Below, piece by piece: positions 1-7,503 of a stretch of 13,446 bases of DNA; position 1 is the stretch's first letter; every line of letters begins with the position of its first letter. The position numbers and the translations under genes are program-made. The notes under the pieces are model-generated. The model was not told where the DNA came from and made no database searches. It saw only the letters and a program-made list of their open reading frames with translations. Origin of the DNA: Bremia lactucae (lineage: Eukaryota > Oomycota > Peronosporomycetes > Peronosporales > Peronosporaceae); the NCBI RefSeq assembly GCF_004359215.1, contig NC_090612.1, positions 2,075,417-2,088,862 of the forward strand, in the 5' to 3' direction.

Positions 1-118
1 TTAATAATAAATTTTTATATTTTTTTGTTTGAATTTATTAATATAATATTGGATAGAATATGTCTTAAACCATTTTCCTCATATCTTGCTTATCACCCAT
101 AGCATGGCACCTATAAAA

Positions 119-198
119 AATAACCAAAAATGTATTTGACCTAATATTTCAGGACGTAGATATCCTAAAAATTTAGGTCAATTACAATTTTGGTTATT
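119..198. repeat. 80-nt near-perfect palindrome (foldback)
   Basis: Bases 119-144 pair with 173-198 as a 26-bp stem with only two mismatches (130/187 and 135/182). Pairing continues in the same register with no bulge: 147-149 with 168-170 and 151-154 with 163-166, leaving a small terminal loop near 157-160. About 33 of 39 positions pair. The shape fits either a tiny MITE-like foldback element or a small-RNA-type hairpin precursor. No convincing target-site duplication is visible at its edges, so I cannot choose between these. The pairing is read directly; any function is unknown. Confidence 0.8.
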
Positions 199-252
199 GA
201 TAATAAAAGTAAATATTCAGCCATTTCTCCGATACAATATATAACCTGCTAG

Positions 253-308
253 TCGTGCGCGGAGATTTCAACGTTGCTGATCGTGCACCGAGAATTCGAC
301 GTTATTAT
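253..308. repeat. Imperfect tandem duplication, 2 x 28 bp
   Basis: The unit at 253-280 begins TCGTGCGCGGAGATTTCAAC and is followed directly by a diverged copy at 281-308 that begins TCGTGCACCGAGAATTCGAC. About 20 of 28 positions agree. It is non-coding in context and its role is unknown. Confidence 0.6.
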
Positions 309-499
309 ATTCAATAAAATGTGATGGCTGTAATTATGACATTTGATTAGCTAAAAAATGGATGGGGTGAGATTAGGAAAAAGCGAAAGTGAGTTTTAGG
401 AATTCCCTATATTAAAGCCAGTTGATTGAAGATCGTTATGAAAGAACTTGATATGTTAAAACGGTTTTACTTTTCCTCTATTATAAAGCCTAAAAAATT

Positions 500-644
500 A
501 GCTTTAGTAGCTAGACTTCTAAGCTACATAGAAGCTCCCTCTGCACGTCGTGTACGTGAAGTAGTCGAGACACCCCACCTTCACTGAAATTAGTGCTGGT
601 TGACTAGTACTATTATATGTACTAGCAAAACGTGCCCCGTTACA
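500..644 (+). repeat. LTR 3' end remnant (Copia-type), plus orientation
   Basis: The segment ends CCCCGTTACA at 644, the mirror of the TGTAACG start of the other LTRs in this window. Its last 110 bases share blocks with the end of the Copia LTR at 2416-2874 read on the opposite strand: GCACGTCGT, TACGTGA, GTACTAGC or ACTAGC, then CCCC[G/A]TTACA. It is therefore a related LTR in opposite orientation. No tRNA-primer site follows at 645 and no Copia coding lies beside it, so a solo LTR or an orphan 3' end is likeliest. The 5' boundary is unresolved; TGTAATTATG at 329 is the nearest candidate start. The arms CTAGTAC/GTACTAG form a 7-bp hairpin near the end. Confidence 0.55.
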
Positions 645-1286
645 ATGTCGCACCCTAAGCTCACCGGCATGGTCATGATTGAGTTAACACTCACAGACTA
701 TTTTCTATTCCGTAATTATTATCGTCCGAATGTCACATTTCTTAATCAGGATAAGTGATACATTTAACATTACTACAACCTACGTCAATTGGCTTTCTGT
801 GAACATGCGATTGCTCGGACGCAGGGTCAGCTGCACCTTTGACCATACAATAATGCCCAATCTGATGATAAGGAACTGCTAGCTGTCACGATGATCCCGC
901 ACGAGCAAAATCTACCAATTCTTAGTTTTTATGTAATTTTTCGATAAGGAATTGGTTCTACATAGCAATCAACTGCTCGTGTTAAGAGAAGCTGTATAAA
1001 TCCTATAGCAAGCGCAACCTTATTACTACTAATTTTCTCAAGATATCGAAAGACTTCGATAATTCACGAATGGACGCCATAGTTAAGGGTCTACATATTA
1101 CCCCACCTCTTCGTCATCCTCACGACTTTAAACAATTACTAAAAGTTCGACGAGCGACCGAAAGGACAATTTTCTACTTTTTCACACTGACGAATCATTG
1201 TGCGACTGACAACCTATGGAACGCTAATCCAACCTTAAAAATTACCGATTGAGGTTACTTGCATTAAAATCTTTTCATACTCTCAA
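645..1286. other. Gene-poor stretch, no supported gene
   Basis: Only short, mutually overlapping frames are present, without recognisable domains. A nested foldback lies at 900-981. A fleeting seven-residue resemblance to the retroelement RNase H motif DKELLA near 867 is too short to call and its frame closes soon after. I see nothing else here. Confidence 0.5.
900..981. repeat. Nested foldback hairpin
   Basis: The outer arms are CACGAGCA at 900-907 and TGCTCGTG at 974-981, an 8-bp perfect match. Nested inside, ACCAATTCTTA at 914-924 pairs with TAAGGAATTGGT at 945-956 with one bulged base. The two arm pairs lie concentrically. It could be a decayed foldback element or part of LTR-type secondary structure. 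Function is unknown. Confidence 0.55.
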
Positions 1287-2014
1287 TTATCTCCTCCAAC
1301 TGTATAGCCAGCCAAAAGTCTCGAGAGTCATCAAAATGGACGGCGAGAGAATTTCCGCAAACAACATCGCAAGTTGGGGCTCGCTTTTGCACTTCCACGA
1401 ATTAAATTCTGTTCTCCCTGAAGGATACGTTCGCCACGCGAGATTTCTAACGACCGGATCCTTCTCATGAAGCTGCTTTACAAATCGGAAGAAAGCAGCC
1501 ACTACAGATCGGCTCGTTGGTCTAAACAAAAGTTTTCCAACAGGAAACAGGCTCGGGACAAAAACCTGCAGATACCGAGCCACTTCACCAAACGCAGCAA
1601 GACTTAGTGAGAGGTTGTATTCAAGTAGAATGGGATAGTCAAACAAAATTATCTTTGCTACATCAAATCGATTCGTGTGGTCTGTTGTACCATCTACTGT
1701 ATCATGGTTTTATCTTTTGCACGAAACATGCTCGGATGTATCGCAAATCCATCTGGCTTAAGATCCGTATTCTACACACAATCGTTTCGCTCACTACCGG
1801 CAATTACCGCGTTACCGTTTGCAAGCGCTCTGTCGAAAAACGGACTATAACAAGCGCTAAAGAAAGCTTCGTCGGTAAGACATCGTCTTGCTTTTTTGTG
1901 ATATTGGCGGCTTTGAGGGCAATATATCGTGTGTTGGTGGAACATCAGCAATCCATCGAGCTTTTCCGATCTCGCATACAACACTTCACCTAATGCACTA
2001 TTGGTGTAGGACAT
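1287..2014 (-). pseudogene. Unidentified decayed reading region
   Basis: Two minus-strand open stretches, at 1772-2014 (80 codons) and 1287-1646 (119 codons), lie in series but in different frames, with stops between them. I recognise no family. The distal part is rich in aromatic and aliphatic residues and has the composition of real protein (FRPTSRSVVAAFFRF, then WRTYPSGRTEFNSW and a Trp-rich end GWLYSWRR). That makes decayed coding sequence plausible, but competing plus-strand frames overlap both stretches, so chance cannot be excluded. There is no signal peptide or catalytic motif I could name, and no start context worth defending. A conserved-domain or oomycete proteome search would be decisive. 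Confidence 0.25.
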
Positions 2015-2088
2015 GTCTGGTTTGTGAGGAAAAGTATATTATTAACCGCAACATCGTTTGCCTTGCTCACGCTGAGGCTGTAGAATTT

Positions 2089-2151
2089 CTAAACGCTGTT
2101 CTCCAGTTTCGAAACGCTGTTCTCCAGTTTCGAAACGCTGTTCTCCAGTCT
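2089..2151. repeat. Tandem repeat, 3 x 21 bp
   Basis: Three consecutive copies of a 21-bp unit, CGAAACGCTGTTCTCCAGTT plus a final T, occupy 2089-2109, 2110-2130 and 2131-2151, differing at only one or two bases. The unit is a multiple of three, so an open frame would read as a seven-residue repeat: RNAVLQF on the plus strand or ETGEQRF on the minus. The minus reading lies just beyond the stop codon of the ORF tail at 2189-2434. Recent slippage or unequal exchange explains the near identity. Confidence 0.85.
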
Positions 2152-2188
2152 CGTGTCCTTAAGGCTCAACGGAATCCTTGGTCCTCCG

Positions 2189-2434
2189 TCAGCACAGTGG
2201 GAATGTGAAAACAGTGACGGTCAGTAGCAGCACGACCACGGCGACGGCTGCAACTCGGGCCACGACTGTAGCTCCAACCTTGACGGCGATTACGACTCTC
2301 GCCTCCTCGTGGTCGCCGATCTTTCGAAGCAGACCGCGGACTTGAGCGCGAGCCACCTCATTGCGGACGCTGACTATGCGATGGAGTGTGCGAGTGTGAA
2401 AACGAAGGGCTTCTGTGTAATGGGGTATATTTCG
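2189..2434 (-). pseudogene. ORF tail with hydrophobic C-terminus, abutting a Copia LTR
   Basis: This minus-strand frame is open from 2434 to a TGA at 2189-2191. The first few codons fall inside the LTR end, so the genuine part is about 74 residues from 2413 downward and starts abruptly at the LTR boundary without a methionine. It opens with a basic, helix-like region (HRIVSVRNEVARAQVRGLLR). It then has about 33 mostly hydrophobic residues, including VAAVAVVVLLLTVTVF, and stops four codons later. That looks like a tail-anchored or C-terminal membrane segment. The DNA is GC-rich and codon-like, unlike the AT-rich DNA to its left. I infer the 3' end of a host or transposon gene cut by the LTR insertion. 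The family is not recognised and the ORF could be chance. Confidence 0.35.
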
Positions 2435-2874
2435 CTAGTACTAGCTAACCTTCATCGAAAATAGTGTAGGCAAGGTATTTCCGATACCTCACGTATACGA
2501 CGTGCGGACGAAGATGCTAAGTTGCAAAGCGATCGCTTAGCAACAAGACAAACTAAGAAGTGCTTAGGTTAGGGAAAAAGTAAAGCTGAATAGTTTCTTC
2601 GTACTAATACCATGTTAGCACGCCTTAATTGTCGAATAATGAGAAGTAGTAGGAACAGGTGGAATGCTGTAGGGTGCCAAAATGGAAGTGTTGTATTGCT
2701 CATTTTTGGTACAACTTACTGTCCTAAAGTCATATACATGTTCTTGATCAACTTGAAGTAGTTTCAAAAACACTGTACCGAGACAGCCCACAAACGGAGG
2801 TGCACGAAACCACTAGCGAAATTCATGCGTCGTTTTCTTGAAACGTCCCACATGCAACTAGTGGAGTCGTTACA
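2416..2874 (-). repeat. Copia 3' LTR (459 bp)
   Basis: Read on the minus strand the repeat starts TGTAACGACTCC at 2874 and ends CCCCATTACA at 2416, giving the usual TG...CA termini in an inverted TGTAAC/(G)TTACA context. A purine-rich tract lies immediately upstream in element sense at 2875-2890, and the Copia pol stop is at 2889-2891, so the coding-PPT-LTR order is as expected. Inside, CCACTAG/CTAGTGG arms enclose CATG/CATG and CGTTT/AAACG pairs as a nested hairpin. Further palindromes occur around GCGATCGC. The matching 5' LTR is not in the window. The exact inner end is inferred from the terminal motif. Confidence 0.7.
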
Positions 2875-2890
2875 TTCCGACTCCTTCCTC
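2875..2890 (-). promoter_or_regulatory. Polypurine tract of the Copia element
   Basis: On the minus strand this reads GAGGAAGGAGTCGGAA directly before the LTR start TGTAACG. In LTR retrotransposons such a tract primes plus-strand DNA synthesis. Its position between the pol stop codon and the LTR supports both calls. Confidence 0.65.
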
Positions 2891-4630
2891 ACGGCGCTGT
2901 GCGTTCGTCACTGCGACCCGCGTCTTCTTTCTTGGTTGTTCCGCATGTCAGCGAGCATAGTCCCATCAATTTATGTAATCGAATCGCACTGAACGCCTTT
3001 GTCAGCAAATCAGCCGCCACCACTTCAGTGTGCACGTTACAGGTTTCATTATGCCCCTTTTGGCACAATCTTTGATGAACTTATGCTTGATATATGTTTG
3101 GCGCGCGCCAAATTTTCTTCGTTTTCCATCCGACAAATAGCTGCTTGATTGCCCATCTCCATCTTCATAAGAAGCCATTTGCATGCCTAAATCCGTAAAA
3201 AGCCCGCGTAATCCTAGCATGTATTGACCAGCATGTGAGGCCGACGTGAATTCTACTTCCATCGTTAAAAGAGAGACCGAAGCTTGCTTGCGGCACGTCC
3301 AGCCTACAATCATGTCGTTAACACAAAAGATAGCCCCGCCACTCACTGATCTGCGGCTAACCTTGTCACCTGCGAATTACGCATCACTCGTACTTGTGAT
3401 TTGCACGTTCGGGATTTGCTGCACATGCCCCTGCGCTATACAATACTTGACGTTTCAGTCCCTTTCAGTTATCTGGCGATTATTTTGCTTAACTGCCAGT
3501 CACTTAATGTAGAAGCATGGACTCAACGCGTAGCGCGATGCGCAGCATACGCAATGACGAGGCTTGTGCAGTGTGCCAGCCATAATATTGATCCTACAAT
3601 CGACTAAAAAACTTGAAGTGATGATGATCCGTCTTGACCATCATTCGGCAGAATCTTGTCATCTTCACGCACGTCGGTGTCAGGGTCAAGACCGATAGGT
3701 GTCGTAACGTGGTGCGCGTCTTGCAGACCGAACTTTTGTAACAGCTCGTCGATCATCGGCTCTTGATCAATCTTATAACCAAGTTCAGGTGTGTGCGTTG
3801 AGCGCATCCCTTTTGCTCACAACACCTAGGTCCTTTATCTGCAGTGACGCCAGTTGCTCGAGCACATCATCGACCCGAATCACTGGCGTCGCAGTAATCA
3901 GCAAATCATTGACGTAGACACCGACAATAGCTATTCCATCGCTGTCGTGCTTGTGATACAGACACGAGTCAGTTAAACACTGCGAGAAGCCAATTTTGAG
4001 GAATTCTGAATGCAGTAATTGGGCCCATAGTCGTCCAGCTCAAATAAAGCCATATAGACTTCGTTGTAGCTTAAGTACCACTTGTTTGGTGTCCTTTGCA
4101 CCACAATTCCTTTGCTTCTTACCGCCCACTTTCATCTCTTGTGGAATGTAGAGATAAATGTCGAGGTTCGGCTCGGTCGAAGCCTTGACATATGCATTTG
4201 GCACGTCACCATGACATGGCACACTCCATTTTTCCGAAAGTGCGAGAATGACTTTCCCAGTTGTCATATCCATGACAGCGGCAAAAGTAGCATCACCTGT
4301 CGGAGAGGAAGGTCTCATCATTGGCAAGAACGACGAAATTAAACGGTACCTCGTTTTGTTTACGAAAGACCGTGTGGTTCGCACGTCGCAGCACGTGCAG
4401 ATCAAACAGACCCTTAATGCGGATGTAACGCTGAATTGGTTCGTCAATACGAGGTGACTCTGTCGCTCGTACCAGACAAGAGGTACCTTCTTATTCTCCT
4501 GACCCGAACAATGATCAGGCACACGACACGAAAATATCGAGCATTACGCACACAAGATGAAGTGCCGATGTTGGAACAGGCCTGATCACGCAAACGCGTC
4601 AAATACCGACCTCGCGTCATTACCTTAGGC
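2889..4630 (-). pseudogene. Ty1/Copia pol remnant: reverse transcriptase and RNase H
   Basis: Fragments read right to left on the minus strand in shifting frames. A pre-RT region at about 4340-4450 contains EPIQRYIRIKGLFDLHVLRR. Next comes the RVT_2-type reverse transcriptase, with TTGKVILALSEKW and DIYLYIPQEM, then LKLQRSLYGF near 4045. The palm follows at about 3810-4010 with SDGIAIVGVYVNDLLITAT, where the catalytic YVDD reads YVND. The thumb is at 3604-3807 (PELGYKIDQEPMIDELLQKF). The Copia RNase H region at about 3000-3350 has SVSLLTMEVEFTSASHAG and KHKFIKDCAKRGI. The C-terminus, EVVAADLLTKAF, runs in frame to a TGA at 2889-2891. Gag, protease and integrase are absent. With the Asp lost and several frameshifts it cannot encode an active polymerase. 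Confidence 0.88.
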
Positions 4631-4635
4631 GTAAG

Positions 4636-5344
4636 GTATCTGGTCAATAAGAGAGTATGCGGTGTTGGCTGAAGTTCGTTTGGAATGGAATCTTCGCTTC
4701 GATTTCGCCAAACTTAAGAACGAAGGCCAGTTATGCTCGGCATTTATGACTCAAAACGAGGATAAGCCCAGCCAACACTGCAGTGCGTCAGTTGCCAGCG
4801 CAACCATGGATCAAAGTCACACTGAAGAGGCTAATGATTTACTTATTCCCACTTCTATTGGTGGGAATCGTCGTCGACGCAAGTTGAACCTGAGCACGGC
4901 GCTCAAAAACGTCAACGGCGTACGGGCAATCTTGCCGAGGACGTAGTTCAAACGCTCATGACTTTTCCGAAAAGGGGTACCCAAGCCACTTCACCAAATA
5001 CTGGTATTGTCCCTTGCGACGACGTTGCTTTAGGAGCTTCTCCACGTGAAGCTGGATGCTCCCTCGCTCATCCAGCAACGCGGGAGGGGGACGAAATCTC
5101 GGTGGAAGCATTTGATGCTTTATAGCACGAGGTGCAATTCTTCGCGAGGGCTTTTCTCGGATAGGGGGCTCTTTTGACGCATTCCAAAACCGTCTTTCAA
5201 TGCTGGAACGTCAACAACCTTATTTAGCGGGCCAGCTGGACATTCTAGTGAGGATGCAGCAGTCTGCGGCACGGCCGCCTGTCTCCGGGCAAGCGCAACT
5301 AAGGCCACGTAAGAATGGTCCCGATATGATTTAAGCAAGCCCAC
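4636..5344 (-). pseudogene. Gypsy pol C-terminus with chromodomain
   Basis: The segment 5120-5344 begins MGLLKSYRDHSYVALVALAR, the short beta-structured stretch that usually follows integrase (a 'VGLLKPYRD'-like motif), and continues as a Pro/Ala-rich linker. From about 5097 the minus strand reads RFRPPPALLDERGSIQLHVE, then KLLKQRRRKGQYQYLVKWLG, then YPFSEKS, an in-frame TGA at 4956-4958, and AFELRPRQDCPYAVDVFERR. This is a chromodomain: an aromatic/hydrophobic strand, the YLVKW core, GYP, and an acidic or W-containing turn where the stop now stands in place of an expected Trp. Chromodomains of this class bind modified histones and direct integration. The frame runs on to a stop near 4636. 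Confidence 0.82.
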
Positions 5345-5648
5345 GTAGTAAATTGGGTGTGTCCGCAGCTTGCAAGAAAGGTTTAGCGCGTAAGCTAGGC
5401 CATTCTTGGCTACAACCGTAAATGGTCCAATAAAACGCGGCGCAATTCGGTCTTGAAGACCGCAGAGACCAAGTTCTTAGGTAGGTTTGTAGCGTTTAAC
5501 AAAATTCGGTCTGCGACCGCATAAGAACTAATACAACTTTTGCCTTAAAAATCCGCTTGATTTTTTGTTTGTCTTTGCTATCAGCCATTGTGTCAAGCAA
5601 ATGTCTTAAGACACTAAATCGCGTTGCGAGAAACTCGCTTACTTGTAT
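5345..5648 (-). pseudogene. Gypsy pol, integrase C-terminal linker (frameshifted)
   Basis: There is no long frame, but on the minus strand short pieces keep the expected order after integrase: VSRNAI, then SYAVADRILLNATNLPKN, then LVSAVFKTELRR, then a hydrophobic piece leading into GLLKSYRD. The (A/G)D.(V/I)LLN.(K/T)NLP pattern is typical of the integrase C-terminal SH3-like domain that binds DNA. At least two frameshifts and several stops separate the pieces. Confidence 0.65.
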
Positions 5649-6401
5649 TTAATCGGTAACTGGGGTGATATCAGCAAGCCTATCGGCTGATTCTCTCTCA
5701 CCAAGCCCTGAGCCACGTAGTGGTATCGTTAACGGAACACGTGGGTGGGTGAGACCATTTATGTGGAGCGGAGTATTGCCTGTAAAGGCATTTACTGCGA
5801 TATCGAACGCAACCTCCACTACCGGGAGCATTGTACTTTAGCGCTTTGGTGTTTAACCACACACAATGCGCAGAACGTCTTCAATAACGCGATTGACACG
5901 TTCAGTTTGACCATCGGTCTGCGGATCGTCCGCTGTGGAAATGTCCAATCTGGAGCCAAGCACTCGAAAATTGATTTACAGAATTTACCCGCGAAACGGG
6001 AGTCTCGATCAAAGACAATAGCCACTGGCGAACCGTGATGTCAAAACACGCGATCTATCAACAATCTTGCTGTACCTTCACCATCGATGGTATCCGGCAC
6101 AGCCGCCAAATGATCCATCTTGCTCAACCGGTCAACAGAGATCACGATTCCTGTGTTATCGGCGGTAGGCGAAACACTGAGTCCATACGAATAATGGACA
6201 CCCAACACCCTGTGGTTACGGGCCGACTGGCCAGTGGCGCAGCAGCATGAGCCGCGGGTTTTAATTGTTAGCAAGTTTCGCATGTGCGATTACCCATTCG
6301 TTGAGCATGGGCCACCAATATATCTCGCTAACGGAGCCGTAGTTTTTTCTCTACCGAGATGACCACCAAGAACGGTATCATGTGCCTCGTAAAGGATTCG
6401 A
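5649..6401 (-). pseudogene. Gypsy integrase
   Basis: From right to left: YRILYEAHDTVLGGHLGREK at about 6335-6400 is the N-terminal zinc-binding region (H...H arm). The Cys pair that should follow is degraded near 6280. The catalytic core begins at about 6041-6283 with NTGIVISVDRLSKMDHLAAV, where the Asp of VDRLSKM is the first catalytic residue. It continues with AIVFDRDSRFAGKFCKSIFE at 5819-6025, where the Asp of DRDSRF is the second. The third motif, normally a DGQTE-like sequence, falls in a frameshifted part and reads RRPMVKLNV. The segment 5649-5831 (MLPVVEVAFDIAVNAFTGNT, PLHINGLTHPRVP) is the end of the core, where Gypsy elements have an AxN.A.H.STG.TP pattern. The frame continues directly into RNase H once the transposon at 6411-7503 is discounted. 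Confidence 0.85.
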
Positions 6402-6410
6402 TACTTTAGA
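6402..6410. repeat. Left target-site duplication of the MULE (TACTTTAGA)
   Basis: TACTTTAGA sits immediately left of the terminal inverted repeat and matches TACTTTAAA at 7504-7512 at eight of nine bases. A 9-bp duplication is the hallmark of Mutator-like transposition. Confidence 0.82.
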
Positions 6411-6552
6411 AAGGAAAGTACCAAAATACCCCTGTCAAATCCAGAAAGACGGAAATACCCCTGTACTTTTATAAATGACCAAAATGCCCCTGACTATAGC
6501 TATATATATATATACGGAAAACCGTTGCGCACAGCATAATCACATCACTTTA
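6411..6552 (+). repeat. MULE left terminal inverted repeat
   Basis: This arm matches the reverse complement of 7355-7503 over its whole length with a few substitutions and small indels. Shared landmarks are AGTACCAAAA, GACGGAAATACCCCT, ACTTTTATAAATGACCAAAA, a (TA)n run, CGGAAAACCGTTGCGCACAG and CATAATCACATCACTTTA. It holds three copies of a 14-bp motif at 6421-6434, 6450-6463 and 6479-6492, exactly 29 bp apart, which may be transposase-binding sites. Confidence 0.92.
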
Positions 6553-6586
6553 ACGAGTCTTTCTCGTTCGAAAAAAGGACAATTAT

Positions 6587-7289
6587 TCAGTCTCCCGCTG
6601 TGTGTTTTTGCAGCACAACGTCATACTGGCCTGCGAGCCGGAACGGGCTACTACGCTCGCTGTAAAGACCGCCAAGCAACTGGAAGGCCGTCTTTTCTGC
6701 TTCTACAACCCACGAGCTTATCAACGGTCTCCTTCTGAAGCAACTGGAAACCCCTTTTGGAACTAGACGGAATGCCCAACTACTCTTTCCAGATGCCTTT
6801 CCGTGGAAGCCATTTGGAGAGACTATGTAATGGTTGCTATTACCATCGTGATGCTTGCGCAGAACCGGGAAGGTGAGCTCTATGCTGGGGTAACCTTCGC
6901 TCATTTTTAATTCTGTTTGTCAAAAGTGATCTTGGCCATTGCACACTCCCATACTCCAAAAATTCGGAAATATTCAAAACACATAACAACCCATGGTGTA
7001 ATCCTTAAATATTTTTACAAATTTGTGATCTACTAACGTTTCCGCATCTTTTGCACCCACCCGCGTCCAGATCAGACCGTTCCTTAACAAGAGTGTTCGT
7101 CTCGCAGATCCTGATGGTGAACGTTGGTGCGTCGGCAAGTTTTGCAGCGTGCAGCCTCCAGGAGCAGCCTTCTTGAACGCAAGCCACTGTGAAGCGTCGT
7201 TTGTCACTTTTGATCACCGAGAGCTCGAGCCGTTCAGCGATGGCAGTCGCTTTGACTGCAGCTTTTCCCATTTGCAAACTCCGTTCCAA
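6587..7289 (-). pseudogene. MuDR-type transposase fragment (DNA-binding domain, start of DDE region)
   Basis: The segment 7005-7289 reads KAAVKATAIAERLELSVIKS, then DKRRFTVACVQEGCSWRLHA, then AKLADAPTFTIRICETNTLV. This is the MuDR/FAR1-type N-terminal DNA-binding domain: an amphipathic helix, a basic (K/R)SDK.R(Y/F)TV strand, a C..(E/G)GC.WR.HA zinc-binding core and (S/T)F.I. The last zinc ligands, normally His and Cys in EHTC, read NTLV and are lost. After a frameshifted stretch, 6587-6904 carries FPVLRKHHDGN and later VSSCFRRRPLIS, which fits the region just before the first catalytic Asp (C.RPLI.(L/V)DG). The Asp and everything after it are missing or unreadable. The DNA-binding assignment is firm; the second part is moderate. 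Confidence 0.72.
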
Positions 7290-7354
7290 CGGTAAGCTGA
7301 TGTATCGCCATAATTGGCGCGGAGAAGAAGTGAGGTAGGGGCGCGGCGGTGAGG

Positions 7355-7503
7355 TAAAGTGATGTGATTATGCTGTGCGCAACGGTTTTCCGTGTATATA
7401 TATATATAAAGGCTATAGCCAGGGGCATTTTGGTCATTTATAAAAGTGTAGGGGTATTTCCGTCTTTTCTGCATTTGTCAGGGGATTTTTTGGTACTTTT
7501 CCC
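7355..7503 (-). repeat. MULE right terminal inverted repeat
   Basis: Reverse complement partner of 6411-6552. It carries the same repeated motif in inverse orientation at 7420-7433, 7449-7462 and 7479-7493, with steps of 29 and 30 bp, plus a (TA)n run near 7395-7408. The terminal base series differs slightly from the left arm (GGGAAAAGTACC against AAGGAAAGTACC). Confidence 0.92.

Larger units (their letters stand above)
1..480. other. AT-rich intergenic DNA without a gene
   Basis: No reading frame of useful length and no recognisable domain is visible on either strand. The first 240 bases are strongly AT-rich, with runs of T and TA-rich words. Within the stretch lie an 80-nt palindrome at 119-198 and an imperfect 28-bp duplication at 253-308, listed separately. 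The right end, from about 329 or 480, runs into LTR-like sequence. I see no promoter or splice structure that I could defend. Confidence 0.6.
6411..7503 (-). mobile_element. Mutator-like (MULE) DNA transposon, 1,093 bp
   Basis: Long terminal inverted repeats (6411-6552 and 7355-7503) bound the element, a 9-bp direct duplication flanks it, and its interior encodes remnants of a MuDR-type transposase on the minus strand. All three are expected for the Mutator superfamily. The host Gypsy frame reads QDEDLK just right of the element and YRILYEAHD just left of it; these join in frame when one duplication copy is kept, so the insertion is precise. The element lacks most of the catalytic domain and must have depended on a transposase supplied in trans. 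TIR divergence is low compared with the decay of the host Gypsy, so it inserted later. Confidence 0.9.

Noticed and set aside
329..500. TGTAATTATG at 329 as the start of the plus-strand LTR
   Set aside because: It lacks the TGTAACG form and would give a 316-bp LTR, shorter than the 459-bp relative; there is no second copy to test it.
867..940. Possible Gypsy RNase H piece on the plus strand (SDDKELLAVT)
   Set aside because: Only about seven residues match the motif, the following residues do not continue the family pattern, and a stop closes the frame. Chance is likely.
2089..2151. CRISPR-like array
   Set aside because: The three copies are directly adjacent with no spacers; it is a simple tandem repeat.
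6475..6738. Plus-strand ORF across the MULE left repeat
   Set aside because: It reads through the terminal repeat and (TA)n and mirrors a frame in the other TIR; it is a by-product of the inverted repeat.
7214..7474. Minus-strand ORFs across the MULE right repeat
   Set aside because: Same cause: TIR sequence open by chance, overlapping the real transposase frame.
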